Assembly: GCA_947488655.1 (NCBI GenBank)
Contig: CANKZZ010000001.1
Location: 558,001-622,000 of the forward strand
Source: an uncultured Psychroserpens sp.
GTDB lineage: Bacteria > Bacteroidota > Bacteroidia > Flavobacteriales > Flavobacteriaceae
Direction of reading: 5' to 3'
DNA: 64,000 nt
Under the pieces are notes generated by a model. That model was given only the letters and a program-made list of their open reading frames with translations, had not been told where the DNA came from and did no database searches. Within the stretch, counting starts at the first letter, position 1. Each line of letters starts with the position of its first letter. A program made the position numbers and the translations under genes. Shown here piece after piece: positions 1 through 9,600 of the stretch.

Positions 1-2
1 GT

Positions 3-116
3 CATGCTTCCTATTGTGCGAGTTTTAGAATTTCGGGAAGAATGGGAGTAACTGCAGATTCTGGAACAGACCATACAGGATTTAGAACAGTGGCTACTCC
101 TAATATGTTGAAGTAG
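3..116 (+). CDS. Formylglycine-generating-enzyme (SUMF1/FGE-sulfatase) domain protein, 3' end only
   Basis: Only the last 37 codons and a TAG stop are inside the window; the reading frame is open from base 3. The peptide contains a YCASFRISGRMG segment followed by DSGTDHTGFR, the typical C-terminal end of the FGE-sulfatase fold. In Flavobacteriia this fold occurs in sulfatase-maturing enzymes and in the gliding/T9SS lipoproteins GldJ and GldK. The fragment is too short to say which. It is followed by a terminator-like hairpin, so it probably ends a transcription unit. Confidence 0.7.
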   Translation, partial: HASYCASFRISGRMGVTADSGTDHTGFRTVATPNMLK

Positions 117-171
117 TATTAAGAAAGTGATTTTTGGTTACCATACAAATATCGTACAGTTTTAAAACACA

Positions 172-212
172 AAAAACCGTAAAACATTATTAATAAAGTG
201 TTTACGGTTTTT
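172..212. terminator. Bidirectional intrinsic terminator
   Basis: An A-tract leads into ACCGTAAAAC, which pairs with GTTTACGGT (one bulge) and is followed by a T-tract. It lies between the FGE-like gene (plus) and tRNA-Leu (minus) and could serve both. Confidence 0.6.
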
Positions 213-217
213 ATAAG

Positions 218-299
218 TACTCAAGGTGGGAATCGAACCCACACGTCTTGCGACATTGGATTTTGAATCCAACGTGTCTACCAATTCCACCACTTGAGC
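218..299 (-). tRNA. tRNA-Leu (anticodon CAA)
   Basis: The minus strand folds as a tRNA. The acceptor stem is GCTCAAG/CTTGAGT with discriminator A. The D-arm contains TGGTAGACA, and the anticodon stem TTGGA/TCCAA encloses loop TTCAAAA, giving CAA. A short variable arm and the GTTCGAATC T-loop follow. The length is 82 nt and CCA is not encoded. The first acceptor pair is G-U. Confidence 0.95.
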
Positions 300-385
300 A
301 ATTTTGGACTGCAAAATTATAAAATAAATTATTACAATCAATCAAAAATAGTAGGTTTTATGCTTTTTCAGTTCAAATAAATTCC

Positions 386-393
386 TAAATTTG
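386..393 (+). promoter_or_regulatory. Promoter -7 element upstream of prs
   Basis: TAAATTTG is an exact match to the Bacteroidetes -7 consensus TAnnTTTG. It lies 50 nt upstream of the prs start codon; no clear -33 TTTG is visible at the usual spacing. Confidence 0.5.
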
Positions 394-443
394 CACCTCG
401 TTAAAATAATGCGCAGTTTAACAATATAAATAATTCATTACCA

Positions 444-1385
444 ATGCCAAACGGAGTTACAGAAGCAAAAATTTTTGCATGCGGACAAAGTAAAGAACTT
501 GCTGAGAAAATCGCAGTAACTTTTGGTGCGCCTCTAGGTAATGTTATTACTTCAACTTACAGTGATGGAGAATTTCAACCATCATATGAAGAATCTATTA
601 GAGGAACAAGAATCTTTATTATAGGTTCTACACATCCTGGTCCAGAAAACTTGATGGAAATGTTGTTAATGATTGATGCTGCAAAGCGTGCATCTGCCAG
701 ACACATTACAGCAGTTTTACCATATTTTGGTTGGGCTAGACAGGATCGTAAGGATAAACCAAGAGTGCCAATTGCAGCAAAGTTAGTAGCAAAAATGCTA
801 GAAGTTGCTGGAGCTACTCGTATAATTACGATGGATTTGCATGCAGATCAAATACAAGGATTCTTTGAGAAGCCTGTTGATCATTTATTTGCATCAACAA
901 TATTTTTACCATATTTAAAATCACTTAATTTAGAAAACTTAACAATTGCTTCTCCAGATATGGGAGGATCAAAACGTGCATATGCATATTCTAAAGCCTT
1001 AGTAAGTGATGTTGTTATTTGTTACAAACAACGAGCAAAGGCTAATGTGATTTCTCATATGGAATTAATTGGAGATGTTACTGGTAAAAATGTTGTACTA
1101 GTTGATGATATGGTTGATACTGCAGGAACATTAACAAAAGCAGCAGATTTAATGATGGAAAAAGGAGCATTAAGCGTAAGAGCTATTTGTACTCATCCTA
1201 TTTTATCTGGAGATGCTTATAAAAAACTAGAAAATTCTAAATTAGAAGAATTAATCGTAACAGATTCTATTCCTTTAAAACAGAAAAGTGATAAAATTAG
1301 AGTATTGAGCTGTGCAAATTTATTTGCTGAAGTAATGCACAATGTACATTATAACAAATCAATAAGCTCTAAATTTTTAATGTAG
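444..1385 (+). CDS. prs: Ribose-phosphate pyrophosphokinase
   Basis: Transfers pyrophosphate from ATP to ribose 5-phosphate to make PRPP, the cytoplasmic precursor of purines, pyrimidines, histidine and NAD. The 313-aa length matches class I enzymes. Visible signatures are the ATP-binding YFGWARQDRKDKPR segment (about residues 94-107), the metal-binding DLHADQIQGFF segment (about 131-141), and the PRPP loop VVLVDDMVDTAGTL (about 217-230). It is followed after about 85 nt by rplY, the common flavobacterial order prs-rplY-pth. The ATG start has an A/T-rich leader with no Shine-Dalgarno sequence, as usual in this phylum. Confidence 0.97.
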   Translation: MPNGVTEAKIFACGQSKELAEKIAVTFGAPLGNVITSTYSDGEFQPSYEESIRGTRIFIIGSTHPGPENLMEMLLMIDAAKRASARHITAVLPYFGWARQDRKDKPRVPIAAKLVAKMLEVAGATRIITMDLHADQIQGFFEKPVDHLFASTIFLPYLKSLNLENLTIASPDMGGSKRAYAYSKALVSDVVICYKQRAKANVISHMELIGDVTGKNVVLVDDMVDTAGTLTKAADLMMEKGALSVRAICTHPILSGDAYKKLENSKLEELIVTDSIPLKQKSDKIRVLSCANLFAEVMHNVHYNKSISSKFLM

Positions 1386-1469
1386 CTTTAACGAGCTCAA
1401 TTGCCAAAATAATCTAGTGTTACTTTGGTAATTAATTACGAATATTAATAATAACTATAAATTTTAAAA

Positions 1470-2123
1470 ATGAAATCAATTACAATCAATGGATCTCAAA
1501 GAGAAAGCGTAGGCAAAAAGGCAACGAAAGCTTTACGTAATGCTGGTCAGGTTCCTTGCGTATTATACGGAGGAGACCAAAACGTGCATTTCTCTGCACC
1601 AGAATTGGCTTTCTCTAAACTTGTATACACGCCTAATGCGCATACAGTTGTGATTGCCATAGAAAACGGTGAAACTTATGATGCTGTCTTACAAGACATC
1701 CAATTTCACCCAGTAACAGATAGAATTCTACACGTAGATTTCTACCGTTTATTTGAAGACAAAGAAATTGCAATGGATATTCCAGTACATGTTATTGGTA
1801 CATCTAGAGGAGTTTTAAATGGAGGTATTCTTCGTAAAAACAGACGTAAATTAAGAGTAAAAGCTTTACCTAAAAATTTACCAGATTTCTTAGAAGCAGA
1901 TATTACACCTCTTAAAATTGGTGGTAAATTATATGTTACTGCTTTAGAAGGAGAAAACTATGAATTACTTCACTCAGATAATACAGTAGTAGTACAAATT
2001 AAAACTGCTAGAACTGCAATTATTGATGATGAAGATGATGAAGATGAAGATGATGCAACAGCAGGAGAAGATGGAGGAGTACCTTCTACTGAAACTGATG
2101 ATGTAGCAGCAGTAAAAGAATAG
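1470..2123 (+). CDS. rplY: 50S ribosomal protein L25 / general stress protein Ctc
   Basis: Binds 5S rRNA in the large ribosomal subunit. At 217 aa it is the long TL5/Ctc form: an N-terminal L25 beta-barrel (about residues 1-95), then a C-terminal TL5 domain (about 100-180). The end is a strongly acidic low-complexity tail ([10 protein letters not shown], about residues 186-195) that is lineage-specific and unlikely to contact RNA. It lies between prs and pth, and a strong hairpin terminator follows, so prs-rplY may be co-transcribed while pth has its own start. Confidence 0.95.
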   Translation: MKSITINGSQRESVGKKATKALRNAGQVPCVLYGGDQNVHFSAPELAFSKLVYTPNAHTVVIAIENGETYDAVLQDIQFHPVTDRILHVDFYRLFEDKEIAMDIPVHVIGTSRGVLNGGILRKNRRKLRVKALPKNLPDFLEADITPLKIGGKLYVTALEGENYELLHSDNTVVVQIKTARTAIIDDEDDEDEDDATAGEDGGVPSTETDDVAAVKE

Positions 2124-2144
2124 AACATATTTTTTTATAATATT

Positions 2145-2177
2145 AAAAAGCATTCTATTAATTTAGAATGCTTTTTT
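2145..2177 (+). terminator. Intrinsic terminator after rplY
   Basis: AAAAAGCATTCT pairs with AGAATGCTTTTTT around an 8-nt loop, giving a GC-containing stem and a T-tract 20 nt after the rplY stop. Confidence 0.85.
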
Positions 2178-2275
2178 ATTTTTGAATAAATCATAACACA
2201 ACTATTATCTGGAATTTCATCCGTAAATTATTTAATTTGAATACTACATCTTTTGATGTAGAAGAAACAGATGCC

Positions 2276-2842
2276 ATGAAAAAATTTCTAATTGTTGGTC
2301 TAGGCAATATAGGCGAGAAGTACACAAATACAAGACATAATATTGGTTTTAAAGTTTTAGATGCTTTAGCACAAAAAGAAGATCTTACATTTCAAACTCA
2401 AAAGCTTGGTGACCTAACTTCTTTTAGGTTTAAAGGCAGAACCTTTATTTTATTAAAGCCAAGTACTTATATGAATTTGAGCGGTAAAGCGGTACAATAT
2501 TGGTTAACAAAAGAAAAAATACCACAAGAAAACTTGTTAGTTATTACAGATGATTTAAATCTTCCCTTCGGAAATATTAGAGTTAAGACAAAAGGTAGCG
2601 ATGGTGGACATAACGGTTTAAAAGACATTCAAAATACGCTTCAAACGACAAAATATAATAGATTTAGATTTGGCATAAGCAATGAGTTTAGCAAAGGTAG
2701 ACAAGTAGATTACGTATTAGGAGAATGGACAGATGAAGAAAACCAGAAATTATCTGAACGCTTAGAAAAGTCTGTAGAACTTATTAAATCTTTTGGCACA
2801 GCTGGGATAAACAATACCATGAACACTTTTAATGGTAAATAA
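2276..2842 (+). CDS. pth: Peptidyl-tRNA hydrolase
   Basis: Releases tRNA from peptidyl-tRNAs that drop off the ribosome. I place the start at ATG 2276 (188 aa) because the protein then begins MKKFLIVGLGNIGEKY, the canonical Pth N-terminus; the ORF-track TTG at 2237 adds 13 residues not expected in the family. Conserved elements are the active-site TRHNIGF (His about residue 21), the GLGN motif with substrate-binding Asn (about 11), the LLKPSTYMNLSG segment, and DDLNLPFG followed by GSDGGHNGL. It is followed directly by a bidirectional terminator facing the convergent protease gene. Confidence 0.93.
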   Translation: MKKFLIVGLGNIGEKYTNTRHNIGFKVLDALAQKEDLTFQTQKLGDLTSFRFKGRTFILLKPSTYMNLSGKAVQYWLTKEKIPQENLLVITDDLNLPFGNIRVKTKGSDGGHNGLKDIQNTLQTTKYNRFRFGISNEFSKGRQVDYVLGEWTDEENQKLSERLEKSVELIKSFGTAGINNTMNTFNGK

Positions 2843-2873
2843 AAAAAGAGAGACCTTAAGTCTCTCCTTTTTT
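2842..2873. terminator. Bidirectional terminator between pth and the protease gene
   Basis: A-tract, then GAGAGAC-cttaa-GTCTCTC, then T-tract. The symmetric flanks suit termination of the convergent transcripts on either side. Confidence 0.85.
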
Positions 2874-2893
2874 AACACTTCCGAAGAAAATAT

Positions 2894-5800
2894 TTATTTT
2901 ATAACAATCTTTTTTGTTGCAGAATTTGTACCGTCATTAACATTAACAAGATAAATTCCTGCTTGAATTGCATCTAATTTTACAGTTTGATTAAAGTTTG
3001 AATTAGAAATATAAGCGTTTTCAAAAACACGTCTTCCTCTTATATCAAAAACCGAAATTTTGATTTTCTCTGTACTTGGGTTATTAAAACGAACATTAAA
3101 TTCGCCATTATTAGGATTAGGGTAGATAGAAAATCCTGCGAGCGGGTTGTCTATATCATCAACAGACAATGTTCCTTGAACACAAATTTCTAAACTAAAA
3201 CTATTAAAGGTTCCTCCATCTTGGTTAGCATCATCAACAACCGTTAAAATCCAATCTCCTCCAGACATTTCTCCATAAATTGTAGATAAGTCACCTTCTG
3301 GTATAAAGCTACCTGTAAAAGGTGCAGCTGCATCTAATATAGATCCATCTGTTCCTTCTTGGTCAAATGTCGTATCATTATAATTATCTCCATTAAAACC
3401 ATTATCTGAAGTTAATTCTACAACCGTACCAGCTGGACTAGTAAGTGTAATATCTAAATCTCCAGTCCAAGTATGATCAATATCAATAATTACGTTTACA
3501 TCTGTAATTGGAAAATTAGGACCAATATTAATTGTAGAAGTAATTGTATTTCCTGCACCAGCTGCCGATATGTTTTGTGAAACATCGTCAACAAATACAT
3601 CACAAGTTAAATTAGCAGTAGTAAAACTATAAATTGTTGAAGGCGCTGCGGTAGTACATTGGTTAGAAGCTGTAACTCTCCAAAAATATTCGGTATTTGG
3701 GCTTAAATTTGTTGTTGTGTAAAAACCTACTTGAGTTATTGTAGACTCTACAATTGTTGTAAAACCTATGTCAGACGCTACTTCAACTAAATAATCTTGA
3801 GCATTTGGAGTGGTGTTCCAAACGAGATTGCCATCTGCAGCCACATCAATTTCTCCATCTGCTGGACTTACTAGTGAAATTGGGTTTATACTGTTACTAT
3901 ATACGTTTAATGTAGCATCTGCCGATTTTGTTATTGTGCCAGATGTACCTTGTAAAGTAAAATCGTATGTATCAATAGCTAGTGATCCAATACCAGACAC
4001 TGTTACGGTACCTGTTGTACCATCTGAGGTAGCAGATGTAGGGTTAATTACTGCTGTAGCTCCTCCTGGTAAACCTACGACGCTAAAATTTGTTGTATCA
4101 TTAAATCCTAGAAAAGTGTTATAGGTAAAATTATATACTGCATCATCTGGTGAACATACATCTATTACTGGATTGCTAATAGTTACAACAAATTCTGATT
4201 CTTGTATTGAAAAATTACTAGAATTTACTGCATAAAATATATTGTTATTTCCTTCTACAATTACTCTAGCCATATTTGTGTCTCCACCTGTTAATGGCAC
4301 AGTTACATCTTGAGAGCCATCATTGGCTACATTTGATGCCATTGTAAAAGGGAAAGTTTGTCCGCCATCAATAGATAGTAGTATATTTACTGTTGGTGTA
4401 TTTACAGCACCACCATCTGTACCAGCTACATTCCATGTAACAGTTTGAGTTGAGCCTGCATCCCAATTAACATTTGAATTTTGAGATGTCACCACAAATG
4501 GTCCTGCTGCACCATCTACGGTAACGGTCATTTCATCAAAATCAGATTGAGGACTTTGGCCAATACCTCCAGCCTCAGATCGATCTCTAACTGTAAGAGC
4601 AAAATTCAAATCTCTTCCAACAGTAGATACTGTTTCCCAAGTAGAATTATCTGCAGATTCAACAGGATTAGTTTCTGTTAATTCCCCATCTAATACACGA
4701 TCTAAGATAGGCATATATCTATCTGTAGATGTGCTTGGTGGTCTAGATCTCCACACTGCTCCATTTGTTTTTGTTGGCCCAAAATTACCTGTGTTAGTAA
4801 CACCATCATCAATTTGTTCCCAAGTGTAAGTTAAAGTATCTCCACCATCTGGATCTAAAGCAGCACCTTTTAAAATAAAGGCAGTACCATTTGGTATTGT
4901 ATAATCTATACCAGCATCTGCTACGGGAGGATTGTTAGTAATAGGTGTCGTTACAGCACAATTATTTGGTGCATTTGCAACATTATTTAAAATTTGAGTA
5001 ATACTATAATAATGAAAATAGGGATCACTATGGTCCTGCACATCATTACCACCTGTAATACCTGCGTAACCCATAATTGTTGTTCCACTTCCAGGTTCTG
5101 CATTAACTCCTGTGCCTTCACTAAAGTTAGAATACGTATGATTTGCACCCATTTGGTGACCTATCTCATGAGGTACATAATCTATATCAAAAAAGTCTGC
5201 CATAAACGGTCCACCATCATTATCGACAAATGAATGTGCTGAGAATGCGCTTCCTTTTCCACTTTGGCAAACGCAACCTATACATCCAGCATTTCCGTTA
5301 TTTCCAGCAAATGTAAGTAAGTGGCCAATATCATAATCTCCTTCTCCAACGGTTGCAGTTAAATTATCTTGTAAATCACCATTTAAATCTCCTCCATATG
5401 GGTCTGTGCCAGAGTAAACTAAATCTATTGCTGGGTCATCTGCGGTATCTACTAATACAAAAGTAATTGCCATATCTACTTCAAAAACTTCGTTAGTTCT
5501 ATTAAGTGTTGATATCATTTGAGCCAGAGCATCTGCTTGTGCATCTCCATTGGCATTGTTACCATCATCCCAAAAGCTTGTATATTGAGATGTAACAGAC
5601 ATTGCCATTCTAAAGGTTCTAAGTAATTGATCGTTTGCGTCTCTAGAGATTGCATTACCTACAAGCCTTTTTGAGATATCGATATCTTCGGTTAGACATT
5701 CAAAGGTGTCTGTAGAGTTGATATCTGCATATCTGTTATAAACTAAATACTGTCCGTTAGAAATTTTTGTAACAGGCTGTATGTAAATTACTTCTTTACC

Positions 5801-6229
5801 AGGTTCAGAAATCATAGCTTTTAAGCCTAAAGGTGTAACACTAAATCTCACCCTTGTTCCTGAATTGTCTATTCTAGACCCTAAATATGTTTTAATATTT
5901 GGATGTTGTGCAGCATTGTCTTCCGAAGAAAATATAGAAGTTTCTACTATACGGTATGGTTGCATCTTGCCATCAACACCAGGGAAATTTACTATAGTAT
6001 TAGATACGCCTTGAAATGATTTTCTCAATGGTGCATTAGTAAGTTGTTGCTTAATTTGTTCAATATCTAAATTAAAGACAGCATAATGCTTAGAATCTAA
6101 ATGCTGTAATGATACACCTTGAGTACCATCTATAAATGCAGATTTTAACCATAAACTTTCTTGAGCGAACACGTTTGTAGTCGCTAATAAAAAAGAAAAC
6201 GTTAAAAGGTAGAATAGTTTTGTTTTCAT
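2894..6229 (-). CDS. Secreted reprolysin-like zinc metalloprotease with FN3, P-domain and T9SS sorting domain
   Basis: A 1111-aa exported protease. The Sec signal peptide covers about residues 1-22 (ends VFAQ). The zinc site is HEIGHQMGANH at 354-364, a metzincin HExxHxxGxxH motif, followed by a plausible Met-turn (TTIMGYAG, about 385-392). Next come cadherin/Ig-like segments, a fibronectin type III-like domain (about 780-870), a proprotein-convertase P-domain (about 890-1005), and a C-terminal type A sorting domain of about 80 residues (starting FSIYPNPNNGEF, ending KKIVIK) for type IX secretion. The catalytic domain is best described as M12B/reprolysin-like. The gene ends at a shared terminator, and its neighbour at 6396 has a homologous tail. 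Confidence 0.9.
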   Translation of the reverse strand: MKTKLFYLLTFSFLLATTNVFAQESLWLKSAFIDGTQGVSLQHLDSKHYAVFNLDIEQIKQQLTNAPLRKSFQGVSNTIVNFPGVDGKMQPYRIVETSIFSSEDNAAQHPNIKTYLGSRIDNSGTRVRFSVTPLGLKAMISEPGKEVIYIQPVTKISNGQYLVYNRYADINSTDTFECLTEDIDISKRLVGNAISRDANDQLLRTFRMAMSVTSQYTSFWDDGNNANGDAQADALAQMISTLNRTNEVFEVDMAITFVLVDTADDPAIDLVYSGTDPYGGDLNGDLQDNLTATVGEGDYDIGHLLTFAGNNGNAGCIGCVCQSGKGSAFSAHSFVDNDGGPFMADFFDIDYVPHEIGHQMGANHTYSNFSEGTGVNAEPGSGTTIMGYAGITGGNDVQDHSDPYFHYYSITQILNNVANAPNNCAVTTPITNNPPVADAGIDYTIPNGTAFILKGAALDPDGGDTLTYTWEQIDDGVTNTGNFGPTKTNGAVWRSRPPSTSTDRYMPILDRVLDGELTETNPVESADNSTWETVSTVGRDLNFALTVRDRSEAGGIGQSPQSDFDEMTVTVDGAAGPFVVTSQNSNVNWDAGSTQTVTWNVAGTDGGAVNTPTVNILLSIDGGQTFPFTMASNVANDGSQDVTVPLTGGDTNMARVIVEGNNNIFYAVNSSNFSIQESEFVVTISNPVIDVCSPDDAVYNFTYNTFLGFNDTTNFSVVGLPGGATAVINPTSATSDGTTGTVTVSGIGSLAIDTYDFTLQGTSGTITKSADATLNVYSNSINPISLVSPADGEIDVAADGNLVWNTTPNAQDYLVEVASDIGFTTIVESTITQVGFYTTTNLSPNTEYFWRVTASNQCTTAAPSTIYSFTTANLTCDVFVDDVSQNISAAGAGNTITSTINIGPNFPITDVNVIIDIDHTWTGDLDITLTSPAGTVVELTSDNGFNGDNYNDTTFDQEGTDGSILDAAAPFTGSFIPEGDLSTIYGEMSGGDWILTVVDDANQDGGTFNSFSLEICVQGTLSVDDIDNPLAGFSIYPNPNNGEFNVRFNNPSTEKIKISVFDIRGRRVFENAYISNSNFNQTVKLDAIQAGIYLVNVNDGTNSATKKIVIK

Positions 6230-6338
6230 TGTAAGTTATTTTTTCTAAAAATATTACAATAGTTATACAACTGATAATTTTTTAACAAATTAATTATGTT
6301 AACTAGTTATAAGTGACAAAGAAATCGATTTTTTTGAC

Positions 6339-6370
6339 AAAAAAAAGAGAGGCTAAAAAATAGCCTCTCT
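6339..6370 (-). terminator. Intrinsic terminator of the 6396-8429 protease gene
   Basis: Read on the minus strand, AGAGAGGCTA-loop-TAGCCTCTCT is followed by TTTTTTT. It lies about 25 nt past the stop codon. Confidence 0.85.
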
Positions 6371-6395
6371 TATATTTAAAAAATTAGTTGTTGTA

Positions 6396-8429
6396 TTATT
6401 CTACAACTATTTTTCTGGTAACATTTTTATCTCCATCTTTAATAGTAACAAGATATAATCCAGATTGAACATTGTTCAATTTTACTAGTTGATTAAAGTT
6501 AGATCCATTAGCATAAGAGTTGTTATAAATTTTACGACCTCTTATATCAAAAACATCTATATTAATATCGTTACCTGAGTTAGAGTTTAATTTTACAGTA
6601 AATTCTCCTTTGTTAGGGTTTGGAAATATTGCAAAACCTTCTAAAGTGTTTTCATCTATTGAAAGTGAGCTATCAGCACAAATCTCTACTGTAAACTCAG
6701 TTATAGCTCCTCCATCTTGATTGAAAGTATCCTCAACTGTTAATACCCAATCTCCAGCAGACATTTCGCCATATAAAGTAGATAAATCCCCTTCTGGTAT
6801 ATATGTTCCTGTATAAGGAGCAGAGCCAGTTGTAATAGAGCTTGATGCTTCTTGATCAAAAACTGTGTTTGTATAATCATCTGCACCTGCAGTACCATTT
6901 GTTTCACTTAACAATACAGAAGTCCCATTAGGACTAGTTAATGTTAAAATTAAATCACTAACGTAAGTATGATTAATATTTACTCTAACATTTACATCAA
7001 GAATTGCTACATCATCTTGAGATGGTATATTTACAGTTGATGTAACAGTTGGTGTTCCTGTTGCAGATATGGTAACTGGAGTGTCATTTGTAAATTCATT
7101 ACACTCAACACAGTTATTAGATAGAGTTACATCTACAGATTTAGTTACAGAGCTCGATGTACCAGTAACTGTAATTGTATAGACTCCAGAAACCGTAGCA
7201 CCTAAATTACCAACTGTCATAGTAAAATCTCCAGGACTATTAAGTGATGCTGGACTAAAACTTACTGTTGATCCAGCAGGTTGTCCTGTTGCAGTAAACA
7301 CTGTAGTCTCACTAAAATCTAGTATAGTAGAATAAGAAAGAGAAAAAGTTGCATTTGTATCTGTTTCAGGACAGCTAAACACTTCATCATCATTTGCTGT
7401 AATATCAAAACTTGGCATTGCAGGTTCACAAACTCCAGGTTTAATAGCAGGAGCAATAACACTTACGATATAAGCATCAACAGCATTCATTTGTTGAGGT
7501 GTAAACATATACATACATGCATCATTAACATAATCCATATAGTTCATTGATAATATTTTTTCTCCAGTTACACAAGCATTTAAAGATCCAGGTGAAGGAC
7601 ATCCAAATGTTTGCTCGCCAGTATTTGGTGTATCTGTGAAACCATCATCAGATGCACAACTTACATTTTGATCATTACCCCAAGTGTGAGCTAAACCATA
7701 AAAGTGTCCAAGCTCATGCGTTACAGTACGACCAAGATTGTATGGAGCTCCAGGTTGAAAACCAGGACATCCAGATCCAGATCCAAATGCGTTAATGTTC
7801 ATAACTACTGCACCACCATTTGCTATACTTCCACCACCTGGTGAATAACCTAATCCACCTATAGGTTTTACTAAGAAGTTCATGTATCCTACAAAATTTG
7901 CATCTTGTTCTGGAAAACCAGATCCATTTGCAAAATTATAACCAATTGTAACTGCTGGCTCACCTTCTAATAATTCTGGGTCAACACCTACTGGGTGATT
8001 TGAAGTTGCTAAACAAAAAGTGATGTTAGCTGCTCCAGGTTGTAAGCCTGGGTAAAAAGGACTTGCTACTGCCCAATTAACTACATCTGTGTTAGTAGCA
8101 GAGTAATCGGCATTTAAAATATCTACTTGATTTTGAGCTAAGGAAACTAAACAATCTCTGTTTGCTTCACTTCCGTTAGGAAAGTGTACAGCAACAGGAA
8201 TAGTTATCGTTGATCCTCTTTGGCTAAAGTCGCCATTTGCTCTTCTGTCTAATTCTGCTTTAAATTTCTTTTGATTTTCTTTGTATTGTGCAGCATATAC
8301 AGGATTTTTAAGAGCCTCTTGCATATATTCGTCTGTAAGGCAAGTTCTATCTTGAGCGTATGTAGAATAACCCAATAGAAGTGTAAATGCAAACATTAAA
8401 GTTCTCGTTAATGTAATTTTTCTTTCCAT
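6396..8429 (-). CDS. Secreted M43-type (pappalysin-like) zinc metalloprotease with P-domain and T9SS sorting domain
   Basis: A 677-aa exported protease with a signal peptide of about 25 residues ending STYAQ. The zinc motif HELGHFYGLAHTWG (His238) with downstream SMNYMDY (Met-turn region) is characteristic of M43B cytophagalysin/pappalysin enzymes. After a beta-sandwich segment come a P-domain (about 450-580, containing the EGDLSTLYGEMSAGDW block) and a T9SS type A tail (FAIFPNPNKGEF ... RKIVVE). The P-domain and tail closely resemble those of the 2894-6229 protease while the catalytic domains differ. Substrates are likely extracellular proteins; specificity cannot be read from the sequence. 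Confidence 0.91.
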   Translation of the reverse strand: MERKITLTRTLMFAFTLLLGYSTYAQDRTCLTDEYMQEALKNPVYAAQYKENQKKFKAELDRRANGDFSQRGSTITIPVAVHFPNGSEANRDCLVSLAQNQVDILNADYSATNTDVVNWAVASPFYPGLQPGAANITFCLATSNHPVGVDPELLEGEPAVTIGYNFANGSGFPEQDANFVGYMNFLVKPIGGLGYSPGGGSIANGGAVVMNINAFGSGSGCPGFQPGAPYNLGRTVTHELGHFYGLAHTWGNDQNVSCASDDGFTDTPNTGEQTFGCPSPGSLNACVTGEKILSMNYMDYVNDACMYMFTPQQMNAVDAYIVSVIAPAIKPGVCEPAMPSFDITANDDEVFSCPETDTNATFSLSYSTILDFSETTVFTATGQPAGSTVSFSPASLNSPGDFTMTVGNLGATVSGVYTITVTGTSSSVTKSVDVTLSNNCVECNEFTNDTPVTISATGTPTVTSTVNIPSQDDVAILDVNVRVNINHTYVSDLILTLTSPNGTSVLLSETNGTAGADDYTNTVFDQEASSSITTGSAPYTGTYIPEGDLSTLYGEMSAGDWVLTVEDTFNQDGGAITEFTVEICADSSLSIDENTLEGFAIFPNPNKGEFTVKLNSNSGNDINIDVFDIRGRKIYNNSYANGSNFNQLVKLNNVQSGLYLVTIKDGDKNVTRKIVVE

Positions 8430-8670
8430 GATCTGATTTTAAATAAATTTTAGATGAGGTAAAAATATTTAAAATTATTTAATATAAGCCTTAACTATTA
8501 AATAAATGTTGGTATTTGAGTGCTTAAAACAGAGAATATTACAGTAATTATTGATAAATACTAATGATTAATATTTTTATAATACAGATGTTTGAGATAT
8601 TAGTTTAATATTTTAATTACTGTTTTTATTTTAATGACGTCAAATAACTACTTTTACAAAAAAAATAATA
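8430..8670. other. Divergent intergenic region between M43 protease and ribF
   Basis: A very A/T-rich 241-bp spacer that must hold both divergent promoters. I see no perfect TTTG-N19-TAnnTTTG match on either strand and no convincing small ORF. Confidence 0.4.
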
Positions 8671-9600
8671 TTGGCATCAAACCCTTTAAATATTGCAGAT
8701 AATCCACCTTCTATAATTACTATTGGAACTTTTGATGGCGTGCATATTGGACATCAAAAAATAATACAACGATTAGTTGCTACGGGAAAAAAGAAGGATT
8801 TAAAATCTATCGTACTTACTTTTTTTCCGCATCCTAGGATGATATTACAACCAGATTTTGATATTAAATTATTACACTCCATTAAAGAACGCCAAGAGAT
8901 ACTGTCTCATTTTGGTTTAGACAGGTTGGTTGTAAAAGAATTTACCAAAGAATTTTCAAACCTATCTGCCCAAGATTATGTAAAGCAAATCCTTGTAGAT
9001 GAGCTAAATGCCAAACACATCATTATTGGCTATGATCATCATTTTGGTAAAAATAGAACCGCAAATATTGATGACCTCAAAATTTTTGGAAAACAATATG
9101 GCTTTACTGTAGAAGAAATTTCGGCTCAAGATATAAAAGATGTGGCTGTAAGCTCTACTAAAGTAAGGCAGTCGCTTTTGCGAGGCGATGTCCAAACTGC
9201 TAACGCTTTTTTGGGCTATCCTTACTTTTTAACAGGAACAGTTATACGAGGAAAAGGTATAGGAAAAACTATAAATTTTCCTACCGCAAACATAAATATT
9301 AGTGAAACGTATAAATTAATACCCAAAGATGGAGTTTATGTTGTAAAAACCTATATTAATACTGAGCAGGTTTTTGGAATGATGAATATTGGTAAAAACC
9401 CAACTTTTGAAGAAAATAAACAATCAATTGAAGTTCACTTTTTTGATATTAATCAAAATTTATACGATCAAAAATTAAAGATTGAAATATTACATTATTT
9501 AAGAGAAGAACATAAATTTGAATCTGTCTCACTACTCAAAAAGCAGCTTAAAGACGACAAAATAAATGCTTTAAAATTTATAGATCAATTAGATGAATAA
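8671..9600 (+). CDS. ribF: Bifunctional riboflavin kinase / FAD synthetase
   Basis: Makes FMN from riboflavin and then FAD. The N-terminal FAD synthetase (nucleotidyltransferase) domain shows GTFDGVHIGHQKII (about 18-31) and STKVRQSLLRGDV (about 158-170). The C-terminal riboflavin kinase domain shows GKGIGKTINFPTANI (about 199-213). The 309-aa length is standard. Translation is assigned to TTG 8671: an in-frame TGA lies upstream and no nearby in-frame ATG would retain the nucleotidyltransferase motif. The last 8 nt overlap the next gene, suggesting translational coupling. Confidence 0.95.
   Translation: MASNPLNIADNPPSIITIGTFDGVHIGHQKIIQRLVATGKKKDLKSIVLTFFPHPRMILQPDFDIKLLHSIKERQEILSHFGLDRLVVKEFTKEFSNLSAQDYVKQILVDELNAKHIIIGYDHHFGKNRTANIDDLKIFGKQYGFTVEEISAQDIKDVAVSSTKVRQSLLRGDVQTANAFLGYPYFLTGTVIRGKGIGKTINFPTANINISETYKLIPKDGVYVVKTYINTEQVFGMMNIGKNPTFEENKQSIEVHFFDINQNLYDQKLKIEILHYLREEHKFESVSLLKKQLKDDKINALKFIDQLDE

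Noticed and set aside
3810-5233. Plus-strand ORFs inside the large protease gene (3810-4124, 4481-4681, 4994-5233)
   Set aside because: Shadow frames of the minus-strand protease, whose reading frame carries domains and motifs.
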